NCBI GenBank assembly: GCA_021234155.1
Contig: JAJEKV010000049.1
Location: forward strand, 5,203,001-5,267,000
Direction of reading: 5' to 3'
DNA: 64,000 bases
From: Isoetes taiwanensis
Lineage: Eukaryota; Streptophyta; Lycopodiopsida; Isoetales; Isoetaceae
The notes beneath the pieces are model-generated. The model was not told the DNA's origin and made no database searches. It saw nothing but the letters and a program-made list of their open reading frames with translations. How positions within the stretch are numbered: the stretch's first letter is position 1; each line of letters opens with the position of its first letter. The position numbers and the translations under genes were made by a program. This document shows positions 46,130 through 56,580 of this stretch, in pieces.

Positions 46130-46800
46130 TTTTACAAAATCAATAGTGGTTCATATCATATTATTTTGTATTAATTCATAAATTTACAGTAGTTTCTAGA
46201 AATCATCATTAGTTTGTATGATTGTTTTTTAATGTACAACGATTTATCAAAATCATATCCTGTTTAATTACATGACTTCTACGATTGTACAATAGGTTTT
46301 TGAAATCATCAATAGTTTAGAAGAAGTGTTTTAAGCATATATTGATTTTGAAAAACCAGTAGTGGCTCATTATTAGTTCATAAGGTTGTTTTTAAGTGTA
46401 GATTGATAACAAAATCACTAATAGTTTATATCATGTTTAATTACATGAATTCCATAATCATATAATAGTTTTTTGAAATCATCCATATAGTTTAGAAGAT
46501 GTATTTTAAGCATATATTGATTTTGCAAGACCAATAATGCTTCATATCGTATTTTTTGTACTAATTCAAAGATTTATAGAAATCATAACTAATTTGTGAG
46601 ATTGTTTTTAAGTGTATAGTTTTTTAGCAAAATCATTGCTAGTTCATATCATGTTTACTTACATGAATTCTACAATCGTTTGAAATCATCAATAGTTTAG
46701 AAGATGTGTTTTAAGCACATCTTGATTTTGCAAAACCATTCCTAGTTCGTACTATATTTAACTTACGAATTCTAGAGTTTATGATGGTCTTTGAAAATCA
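46130..46800. repeat. Degenerate AT-rich tandem repeat, period about 260 bp
   Basis: Recurring blocks include GAAATCATCAATAGTTTAGAAG followed by TTTTAAGCAYATMTTGATTTTG, and TCATATCATGTTTAATTACATGA. At least three rounds are visible with small changes. Confidence 0.7.
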
Positions 46801-47337
46801 TCATTAATTTAATGGAACGATTTTTCTATATACATTTTTAGTATCATAATTTCAGATGCGTTTACATGCTAGTTGTCACAAATTTGTATTCTACCGCGTT
46901 CTTCTTATTAGTTTGAGAACCACGTTAAAATTTGCAAAGATGCTAAGGTTTTCTTTACGTAGTTGTTTACTATGCTCGTTAATAGTTTATTCTTGTGTTA
47001 ATCATGTTGTTAATATTGTATTTTTCTAAATGCAACTGTTTTAAGCCTTAATAAAGATGCAAAGCTTCTAAATATATAGGAAGCATACGAGTGTAAGGCT
47101 TCGTAGAATCAAATGAGCCTTATCAATATATTTTACAAAAGAAAAATAAACAAAGTGTCACTAATGACATAGATTAAAATCAATGTGTTGCTTCGCAATA
47201 AAAGAAACCTTGTAGTGAATTGATATCTATCTTGTAACTTCGTAGCAATATTAGAAATTTGTGATAAGTGTAACGTCAGAAACCAAAGGTGAATGCTTTG
47301 CCTCCGTTACGTAATATTGTATTCTATTTTCAATTAG

Positions 47338-49077
47338 GTGGAACGGTACCATGTAGAAGATGTGATCTTGTGTTAGGTGCTGCAAATGATGGGAAGTACT
47401 ACTATGAAGATATTTGGAGGAGAACACGAGTTCCAGATGCAAAAAAAAACTATGGACCATGTACTTCGAAGCATTCAACAATTAAATGATGGGGTGCCCA
47501 ATGCTGCACGAGATACAGGTGTCCGAGGTACTAGCATGTTCTTGAGTTTGTTTCACCTCTATGGTCTAGACTTATTACATCATACTATTGTGGACCTTAT
47601 GCACACCTTAGCATTAAATCTCCTGCAAAAGTGCATTAGGCTTATGTTTGATCAGATAAAGGAGGAGGGTAATGAAAAAATTGCTATGGAGAGGTTGCAG
47701 ACCATGATCGGTACTCGGACACATAAAATGAAATCTGGTAGGTGCCCGAAAGATCCATTCAAATGCCTTGGTTTCTTCAAGGCACAGAAGCATCAGTTCT
47801 ATTGCCAATGGTATGCGGACTATGTGGCAGCAAATTTAGTGTCTGCATCGCACTTTTCCATTTTTCAAATTGCAACAGATCTTACTAGAATTTTCTATGA
47901 CTTTGCAAGAACAAATGGGCGGTCTGAAGAAACAGTAAGTACCACTAGAAAGTTATTGCAAGCTTGGCGTTTGCATTGGAATGCTCTTTGTGGCCGTAAT
48001 ACAGCACCTCTTGAGCACATGATTGGGGAAGGCCATGTCTTGGATGATATAGAACTGATAGGTCCACCTGATGCTACATGGTGCTATTACTTCGAGAGCA
48101 CATTTGCGAAACTAATTCAAATGCATACAAATAAGAAAGAGATGGAATTGACCGTATCTTATTTTCTAGGATCTTCCATCTAAAAAGTTTAGACAATGAC
48201 GGCTTGTTACCTCCAGAGCGTGCTACTATGCAGTTGCAGTCAGCTTTGAGACATGTCAATCAAAATGTGTTTTCCACCGGTATACTTCATGCAAAGTCAC
48301 AACCCATTGCCATTGGCTTATGGGAATCATGCAATAGGCATGACATGATTGAATGGAAGGATTTTATCTCTAAAAAAGGTATATTGATTGGATTCCATCA
48401 AACAAGGCAATGTACGCCAGATGAAGCAAGGGCTATCCAAGATCTTCACTCTTTGATGGAGGTTCCAAGGGGTGAAGTTTCAGAATTTAAGTCTATCCTG
48501 ATAAGGGGATCAATTTTTAGAGTGGGTGACACACTTGTGGTAGAAAATAAAGATACAAATGATTGTCAATGGTATGGTAAGATGAGATACATTTTTTCCT
48601 ATAAGCAGGGTGATGAAACGAGTGTATATCATATCCAAGACAATAAAGTTCAACTTGATGAACCAAGTGGGATGCCTATCTTAGCTACTAGTATGGAGCC
48701 ATTCAATCATGAATCTATTTTGCCAGTCCGATATATTCTTCGAGAAATATATCTTTTACCAATGCGAGCAGCAAAAGATAAAAGATTGATCGCATTTGAG
48801 ACTATTACAACAAAATTGCCAGATAGGCTTCTCCAATTGCATAAGTGTGGTAATGTTTCAATTTGGCCTCTCGTGGATGACGTTGTGGCAATTCAAGCTA
48901 TAAAACGGGTGATGCCCCACATCTAGCATCATACGATGGTTACGGGTATGCTTGGATTAATGCAGTTAATGAGAAGGATAAAAAGATGAAGTTGACTTGG
49001 TTAGAGCCAAAGAGTAAGAAGGGGCGTAAATGTTTAGGAATTTCATATGTGGAAAAGAGATGGTAGTCTTGGGATTG
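47338..49077 (+). pseudogene. CACTA/EnSpm-like transposase remnant (tnp2-type)
   Basis: An exon-like start after TTTCAATTAG|G reads PCRRCDLVLGAANDGKYYYE, with a zinc-like Cys pair and a YYY motif seen in tnp2 proteins. A run of nine A (47441-47449) marks a frameshift. The main frame, to 48183, has GVRGTSMFLSLFHLYGLD, TIVDLMHTLALNLLQK (like the D-MH-G core), FKAQKHQFYCQWYADYV and RLHWNALCGRNTAPLEHMI. It stops at TAA 48181-48183; a second frame (48204-48926) continues with RGSIFRVGDTLVVENK and WYGKMRYIFSYKQ. After another shift, ASYDGYGYAWINAVNEKDKK ends at TAG near 49065. The family acts by cutting terminal CACTA repeats; no such ends were found here. Confidence 0.6.
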
Positions 49078-49480
49078 TCTCTTAAGGGTATTAAATGTTA
49101 TAAAGGAAGGTGCAGGAAAAAATATCTGCTTCTTCTTGATTGAAGAACCTTCTATTTGAGGTACTTGAGCTTAGTTCATCTCCTTTTGTTTTGTAATCAT
49201 AAAAATCTATTATGTTTACTTTAAGTTCAATCGCTTGCCATAATGTTAAGTTGGCTGCGATGTTTAGCTTTACATTTGGAGCGGTTTAATAAGCTAGCTA
49301 TAAAATTATTTATTACCTTGACATTGTAGTAGTTTTTTGAGCTAAGCGTTATAAAATTGTTAGTTAAGATGGTGTCGATTGTATCTCTATATTTACATAT
49401 GAGTGGTCATTATTCCTGCGCTAAACCTCACAAAACAATTGCCAATTTCTTGGCAAATGACATTACAAGAATAGAATAGA
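49078..49480. other. Spacer between the CACTA remnant and the LINE
   Basis: AT-rich, no gene visible. Confidence 0.4.
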
Positions 49481-51060
49481 TTTTTTTAACATCCACGGAG
49501 ACCAATAGGTCATGGGACCCATACAATGGGCTAGTACAATCATTACTACTAAGATTAAAAAACCCCTGCCACGAAAGTTTTTCAAGGGAAAAACCTTTGC
49601 AGTAATGATGATACTAGACAAGCGGAGATAATGACTACTGAGGGCTCAGTAATTGCAGACGTTTATCTAGAACCTCAAGTATGTATAATGCCAAGTCATG
49701 CACAGATAGTGCTCTGAGAAGTTGTGGAAGCGTGGAATGGAATGCTAAGGTCAAAAAATGATTCCGGACTATCTCAAAAGCAGGGCAACTCAGAAGAGTA
49801 TGGCTTTCATCCTCAATAACCTGTAACTGGCAACAGGCACATAGTCTCGCTTCTCATGGCAATTGCGGCCGCTCCCAACTACCTGTCTCAATCCGTAGCC
49901 TGTGGGACCCCGTGCGAATTGATGCAATAGCTACAAGCTTGTTCCTGGACAATGAAGCAAGCAAATAAGCTTGGGGCCCTGGTGCCAAGGTGGGATTTAT
50001 GTGTGCATGATAATGACCAGTTTTCACTTGGGCCAAAGTAACTGCGTCCCATATCTTTTGAGAAAAACGACCATTGAGATATTGTTGCAAAAGCTCAGGA
50101 TCAGAATAGCAAGCATCAGGCAGTGCTCTGGTTGCACAGCCCAACGGGCAAACCATGTAGTGCAATGCTCTTTCCAACATCGTTTCAAACGCTGAGGAGA
50201 TTCAGCCATGGCAAGTGCAAGAATAGGATACCTAACATCATCCATATGGTGCACCTTGCAGATATAGTGGAGATGGCGCTTCATGGCAGAATGTTGAAGA
50301 GGCCAAAAACCTGTCTCTTGTAAAAGAATAGCATAGGGCACTGTTGTTTTAACTCCGAGGCTGTAAGTGAGAAAAGACACTTGCACCCGCTCCAAGCTCT
50401 CCCAAGCACTAGCACTAATGGCAGGCCCCCACACTTCAAAACCATACAGTAAAATAGGCTCTACCAAAGCCCGAAACAAGTGGGCTTTCCGTGGCCAATC
50501 ATGAATTTCTGCGCGAAAACAATTGTTTTGCATTGCATAAAGTGCTCTCCATCCAGCAGCCACCCGCTTGGTAATACACTGTTCCCAAAGTGTGTTCTTA
50601 CAGAATTCCACACCAAGATACTTGTAGCTATCTACAACTTCAACTTCTCGGCCATCATAGTGCATAGTGGGAACATTGTGACGAGAAGATTGAACTACCA
50701 AAAGCTTGATCTTTTGGAGATTAACACGCAGACCTGTGTTCTCATAAAAACTGTGCAGAGCATGTAAATGTTGCTGCATACTAGCAGCGGTATGTGCCAG
50801 AAGTGAAACATCATCAGCATACATAAGTTGCCTAATGATATAGTGTGCCAAATGTGGACCTCCGCCGTTATGATTATCAAGCCATTCTTCCAATTGATCA
50901 ATGTACAAGCCAAAGAGTGTAGGAGATAAAGGGCAACCCTGACGAACTCCAATATTGCTAGTGATTTGAGTACCTGATGCTGGAAATTTAGCAAAAACCC
51001 TTTCATAGAGAACAAGGTTGCAAATTAAACGGGAGTGTTGCATAACTCCCGTTTCAAAGA
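49481..51060 (-). pseudogene. LINE ORF2 C-terminal half: RT palm to zinc finger, and 3' end
   Basis: The minus-strand frame from 51043 holds NIGVRQGCPLSPTLFGLYID (motif B), RQLMYADDVSLLAH with catalytic YADD, and the thumb marker SYKYLGVEF. The frame shifts near 50180, then shifts again near 49860. The C terminus has the LINE zinc knuckle RLCACCQLQVIEDESHTLLS followed by CPAFE, and ends at TAG 49635-49637. A 3' UTR runs to an A7 stretch at 49481-49487 (minus strand). The N-terminal half of the RT is absent here but appears inverted at 51997-53150. Confidence 0.85.
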
Positions 51061-51499
51061 TTCCCTTTAAGAAAACACCATGCTCTTAAAATTGGCATTT
51101 TTTAGATAAACTTGAGAATTTTAAAAGGTTCAATTTTTCCCCCCCTCATTTTGGCTCCTTATTAAGTGATAAGTTTATTTTTTGCAATGACAAAATGTAG
51201 ACATGGATACAAAAATTTTCAAAGCGAGATATCAAAAACATCAAAATGGAGAAGAAAAAATAATAATTATTTCTTTAAATTTTTTCAATACATCAATTTG
51301 GCACTCTCAAAATTTGTTGCGTATCGAACAACACACTCGTCAGCCATTGCAACTGGGTATCTATTCCAAGTCTCCACGTTTAGTTATTCCATCAAACATG
51401 TTTGACGTTCTAGTGGCTGGAAAAAAAAAACCAAGAAAATCCAAAAAAAAAATCAAGTAAATAAATGAACACTAGGACACATAAAACAAAAAATATAAA

Positions 51500-51690
51500 A
51501 ACAAAAGTGTATTCTGGAATACACTTTGCTTTTCTAAAAAACAAACGTGTATTCCAGAATACACTTTGGATTTTCAGAGAAAGCAAAAGTGTATTCTGGA
51601 ATACACTTTTGCTTTCCTGAGAAAGCAAATGTGTATTCTCGAATACACCTTTGCTTTCTAAGAAATCAAGCATGCATTCCGGAATCAAAC
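51500..51690. repeat. Minisatellite of palindromic GTGTATTCyrGAATACAC units
   Basis: At least four units, starting near 51507, 51547, 51593 and 51630, each with the 18-bp near-palindrome GTGTATTCyrGAATACAC and a link of the type TTTGCTTTCxxAGAAAGCAAA. Later units are mutated. Similar single motifs recur at 53597, 53665 and 53930. Confidence 0.85.
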
Positions 51691-51969
51691 GTGTATCATG
51701 TTATTACCTTTAGATACGATCAATTAAAAATGAAGAACCAAAATAAAAATAACTTGAGCTGAGCATGCTTACACGAATCAGATTACACTTGAGCTGGTGA
51801 TATTTGATCTAGAACTTCCAAATCATGTTCTAAGCATTGCAAATTTGGAGTTACCCACGAAGATGCCATCCAAAGTACATGTTTTTTATACAGTTTATGA
51901 TCTTGGGTAGATATGGTTCCTCTTGTTCATTAGCAGTGAGAAAAGGATGTGCAGATGAATAGCTAACAG

Positions 51970-53130
51970 TGCAAGTTTATTACCAGTGTTATTCGCTTGA
52001 CTTATTCTAGATCTTTTGAATATGAACAGACATTAGCTCCTGCGCTTGCAGGTATTTTGGATTACCCAACTCTTCAAGAGCGTAATGCAGCATTTGCTGA
52101 TGCTTTGCTTACTTCTGTTGTCTCTTGCTTTGGTACACACACTTCTGGTGTTGCTCATGATGGTAGGAAATCCTTTCCTAGAAATGCCTGGTTTGATGAA
52201 GACTGCAAGCAGCTTAAAAAACAATTGCGAACGATAGTTGAGACAGATACGCGACATAATGCCATTCAGAATTATAAGTCTGTTTTGAAATGCAAGAAGG
52301 CACGCTTTGTTGCTGAGCATCAGAAGCAAATGTTTGAATTACTACTACGTGAGCCTCGGACCTTCTGGCGCAAAATATTATATCGACCACCTTCTACCCT
52401 TGGACATATTTCTATGCAGCAATGGGATGAGCGATTGGTCCACTTATATGATCATCCTGGGGTCCTTAATTCTGTGTCTCCTTTGGTAGGTGATATTCTC
52501 AATTCACAGAGGAGGAAGTCAAAGAAGGACGGCGGCATCTATCTAATGGCAAGTCTCCTGATCTTCAAGGTTTGCAAGCAGAATTGCTTAAATGGGGGGG
52601 TCCGCTATTGCTTCCAATCATCGCTACTCTTTTAAATCAAGCTTTGCAAGAAGGCTTGCCGTAAACTTGAAATTTGTCGGTAAGAAGGTCGCACCAATTT
52701 ACAAAGCGGTGATAAGCATGACCCTTATAATTATCGCATGATCATGGTAAGTTCCATATTTTCAAAGCTCTTAGCCGCCTCTTCTTGAGAAGGCGATTGA
52801 CATCATGGGCGTAACATACCGGTGTACGTCTTTGTAGAGGGAGTGCTTTTCGGTCCATGCCATTCTATAATAGACCATATTTTCACATTGCGCATGCTTA
52901 TTGAACATAGTCGAAGTTTGAAACAAGACCTCTATATATATGCTTTGTGGATTTTACTTACGCTTTTGATACGATTACACGCTGAGCTTCTTTGACAAAG
53001 ACTTGCGGGCACTTGGGGTTCCACAAGACCTTCAAAATGCGGTTTATCGGCTCTAACAAAGTTGCATATGAAACGTGAGCAAATCATTGAAACGAGAGCA
53101 AAAGGAATATTCCTCAAAGATTCCTTTCCC
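51970..53130 (+). pseudogene. LINE ORF2 part: spacer and RT fingers, in inverted orientation
   Basis: The frame at 51997 reads the post-endonuclease spacer (NAWFDEDCKQLKKQLR, EPRTFWRKILYRPP). After a shift near 52500, FTEEEVKEGRRHLSNGKSPD then LQAELLKWGGPLLLPIIATL is the classic RT entry region; NYRMIMVSSIFSKLLA and CFVDFTYAFDTIT (motif A with catalytic Asp) follow in shifted frames, ending with LGVPQDLQNAVYRL near 53055. This is exactly the part missing from the minus-strand LINE at 49481-51060. Both halves together make one RT domain set in opposite directions. Confidence 0.75.
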
Positions 53131-54110
53131 CTAAAAGGGGGCTAAAATGAGTTAAAAACAAAAAGGCATAAAATTGTATTTTGACCCCCCCAAAATAGCC
53201 ATTTTTCTGTGCGAAGAGAGAATTGACTATGCCAAAGTGACACTTTTTAACCAATTAGAATTTTTTCCAAGTATGTTTTTTTAGAGAACTCGTGTTTTAA
53301 GAGAACACAACTTTTCACCGAAAATAGAAGTGAAGTAGTAACTGGCATTGTAGTATATTAAAACTCTGAAGATAAAAAAAAATTTACAGTATTTTTAACA
53401 TACTCAGTTTTGTGAAAAAGCATGAGAAGTGATGAGAGAAGGATCGAGCATAAAAAACAATGATTAGAGCTCTTTGATTCAAAAGGGCTAACAAATATTC
53501 GGTTTTTCATGTGTCTTAGAAATTAGCAAATTTCTCTTGTTTAAAGAGTGGAGATAGCAGCGGAAAAGGGATATTGTGTTCGAACACGATAAATCCTTTT
53601 TGTATTCCAGAATACACTTGCTATTCTAGAATAATGAGACAAAAAAAAATATCAAACAATTTTTGTATTCTGGAATATACATTCTATCCAGGAAGAGCTA
53701 GAGGAAAAACAAAGCAGCAACTGTCATTTTCAATTTATTTCAATCACCTTAGAATTTTTTTTATGTGTTTTGTGGGGATACACGAATAAGGTTAGAATTT
53801 TTTTGTATGTGTTTTGTGAGGATACACGAATAAGGTTATAATTAATAAAAGGAGTTTTTTTGTTTTTGTTTTGGGGGACCAGGGATACAGGATTTGGGTT
53901 ACAAATGATAGAGGGAATCTTATTATGGAATACACTTTGTATTCCAGAATACGTTTTGGTTTTCACAGAGGCATGGCATTTTTGTTTTTTCAGGCGATCT
54001 TTCTCTAGAGACTTAGCGCCTACCATTTTAGTCTGGCGCTGGCTTTTACATAAGGTTTTGCTACAGAATAACCCATCGCTGGCTACATCGTCTTGGGTTT
54101 ATCGGAGCTG
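53131..54110. other. Region with scattered palindromic GTATTC..GAATAC motifs
   Basis: Copies or relics of the 51500 minisatellite motif occur at about 53597, 53665 and 53930. The 30-bp text TGTGTTTTGTGxGGATACACGAATAAGGTT is present twice (53764 and 53808 onward, given here with its variable base as x in part). No gene. Confidence 0.5.
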
Positions 54111-54134
54111 GCCTGGAGATCTAGGCACAGGCAT

Positions 54135-54296
54135 GCTCTGATATGTTGAAGGCATCCTAACCTTCAAGGCATGCTCTGAAAGTATGCCAAGAGCCAGATT
54201 TATGCCTTGCGGAGCTGTGCCTGCTCTGATACGTTGAAGGCGAGGCCGCAAGAAGGTGAGGTATTTTCTGTAACTCAGGCTCTGATATGTTGAAGG
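54135..54296 (+). repeat. Three copies of GCTCTGATAyGTTGAAGG
   Basis: Copies at 54135-54152, 54223-54240 and 54279-54296, spaced 88 and 56 bp. Local duplication with loss of the flanks; function unknown. Confidence 0.85.
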
Positions 54297-54694
54297 TGAG
54301 GATGTAGGTGAGATCACCTCTTGATATCGCCTACAGAGCTGTTCCAGTAGAAGCTATTGCTTGGATTTACATATTTCCCATTCCTAAATCGACAGCAGTT
54401 GCCCATGTAAAGCCCATCTGCTTCCTGCTGCGTAAATATCCGTGCAGAGCTTTTCTTTTGCATCTGCTCATATGAAAATCATTTTTGGAAAGGATATCTG
54501 CTGCCATTCTTACCTATCTATCCAAGCCTTTGCCGCCCCTGTTCTGTGAGAACCCACTTTCGAATTTTGTGCTTTTATTGGACATGCAGGAGCCCAGAGG
54601 TTTTACCATTATTATACCCCTTATTTATTTTGAAGCTTTCTTACAAGCTGGGCAAACGTTGTGAGAAAGAAATAGAAAAAATAGCTACTTAAAG

Positions 54695-55272
54695 ATGGAA
54701 GGATCTCCAGACCAGAAGCATAAATATTGGTCTACAGAAGGAAGCAGATATTGAAACAGAACAGAGAATTCACAAGCTGCAATTTTAGTGGACTTAATGA
54801 CCATCAGAGCTTTCCATAGCAAAGTTCTTCGGAGATATAGCCTTGGAGCCGCGCTTGGTTTTCGTACAAGACATGGTGTTCTTACAAATATACCTACAAT
54901 CATTGTCTTTGTTGCTAAAAAGTTCATAAGCAATGGCTTCTTGATGCTCAGAAGCTTCCAACTGCAACACATGTGTGTTTTTCTCTTCAGAGAGTAAGGC
55001 ATGCATCCAACTTGTTTCTTTGTAAAAAAGTCTTTGCTAAAACCTACATTATGTGAATGATATTTTCATTAAAAAATTATGTTGTACTGTAGTGTGCCAG
55101 TATATTATGTTGTGCTATCCAATGTTCTAGGTCCGTGAGTATCCTGTACTTTTACTTCTCAATTAACCATCTTGATTGTACAGGGTCCTGGAGGAGTGTG
55201 ATATGATGTAGATGTTGTACAATTTTCTTATTTTGGTGCGTCTTCAGTCACACCTAAGGAGCAGACCTACAT
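54695..55272 (+). pseudogene. NARROW LEAF1-like (trypsin-family) protein pseudogene
   Basis: ATG at 54695 gives MEGSPDQKHKYWSTEGSRY, then TGA 54752-54754, and goes on in the same frame to AAILVDLMTIRAFHSKVLRR, YSLGAALGFRTRHGVLTNIP and TIIVFVAKK. A frameshift at about 54925 leads to KQWLLDAQKLPTATHV and a donor AGA|GTAAGG near 54994. After an intron, TTGTACAG|GGTCCTGGAGG resumes at 55193 with GPGGV-stop-YDVDVVQFSYFGA and TPKEQTY. The order (IRAFHSKVLRR, GVLT-IP-I-VFVA, GPGG-DVDVV-FSY-GA) is that of the plant NAL1 family, which regulates auxin transport and leaf width. The copy is cut at about 55272 where a repeat begins, so the protease domain is absent. Confidence 0.75.
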
Positions 55273-55274
55273 AG

Positions 55275-55386
55275 AAACGAACTGCACATCTGGGCAAATG
55301 AATCAATATGCACATCTGTCTAGCTAGAAAAAACGTGGATATATCTAAGAGTTTGTTGCCTTACAGCTCTCAAGTGCATTAGAGAA
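55275..55386 (+). repeat. 112-bp direct repeat, copy 1
   Basis: It matches 55886-55997 with few substitutions (for example AACGTGG versus AATGTGG); the start coincides with the break in the NAL1-like pseudogene. Confidence 0.9.
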
Positions 55387-55885
55387 TCTGGACCAGTATG
55401 CCAGCCCTGTTTTATTACATGCCAGTCCCGTTTTAGGACTCTAGATCTATTACTTAGACAGTCTGATTGAATGGCTGCCTACCACATCATCCTAAATGGC
55501 CTAAATTCGTATTTTGACACTCCCCATCACAGGTTACATTCTTTCTCCAGTATTGCCAAGGTAGCTCCTTACAGAAACTACTTTAATCAAACAGAGTTTA
55601 CAAGGTGGAATTCAAGTTCTAGAGGCTTTAGATATACATGCTCAGTTCTACAGAAACTAAAGGGAGGCATGGGCTGAAATCTATTATATGTTGGAGAAAC
55701 TATTATCAATTAGCAGGACCATTCCATACTATTAAAGTAAAAAGTTTGCAGTCATTTCATTTGGTTGTTTGGCATTTTGAGATACAGCCAAATTAGGAGT
55801 TCTCTCCTCTCTTTATCCATTGATTTGCTTCTTGGCCATCTTTACTGTTAAGCATGAATTCAATCTGCACATTTGTCTAGCTAGA

Positions 55886-55997
55886 AAAACGAACTGCACA
55901 TCTGGGCAAATGAATCAATCTGCACATCTGTCTAGCTAGAAAAAATGTGGATATATCGAAGAGTTTATTGCCTTACAGCTCTCAAGTGCATTAGAGA
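55886..55997 (+). repeat. 112-bp direct repeat, copy 2
   Basis: Same sequence 611 bp downstream. A shorter variant of its inner part (CTGCACATYTGTCTAGCTAG) lies just before, at about 55865. Confidence 0.9.
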
Positions 55998-56580
55998 AAA
56001 TAAGAAGAGTGTCAGTAGGCATTGTATTCCTTCAAACAAGAGGCGTGGCTAAATTGTTCTCCTGCATCACAATGAATTTCACTTGTCCAAGCTTACCCTT
56101 CCTATGAAAGCTTTTACGAAGTTTTATTTTCATTCAAGCCATCTTAGGATTTGAATTTCGCAAAACATTACAATACATTTTGAGTTCCCATTAGAAGCTC
56201 ATCAGATCTGGATAGCAATGGGCTGAAGAGGTGGAAGCTGCCACTTTAATGACAAATAAAGTGGATAGTAGATTTGGCTAAGCTTTGTCATAGATTTCTA
56301 TTTAAAACTTTCTCAATATTGCTATGCTTTCTATTTTACATCATGCTAAACTAAATACAAAGTGATTAATCCATGAAAGGAAAACTAATGACTTAAAATC
56401 CAAAATTTCTATGTTTTTCATGTGAGACCTCAACCCAGGACATGCTTGGAGCGCTTAGACCAATACTGTTGCTCTAGATTCCCGAGACACGCGAAAAATC
56501 AATGCACATCTTGCCATGAAAAATGTATGCTGCATGTCTCTGCAAATAGGCCATTTCCTAGTTTCAATGTGCATGCGACA

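Noticed and set aside
51407..51700. CRISPR-like array
   Set aside because: Units are palindromic minisatellite copies with related linkers, in a plant genome; there are no unique spacers.
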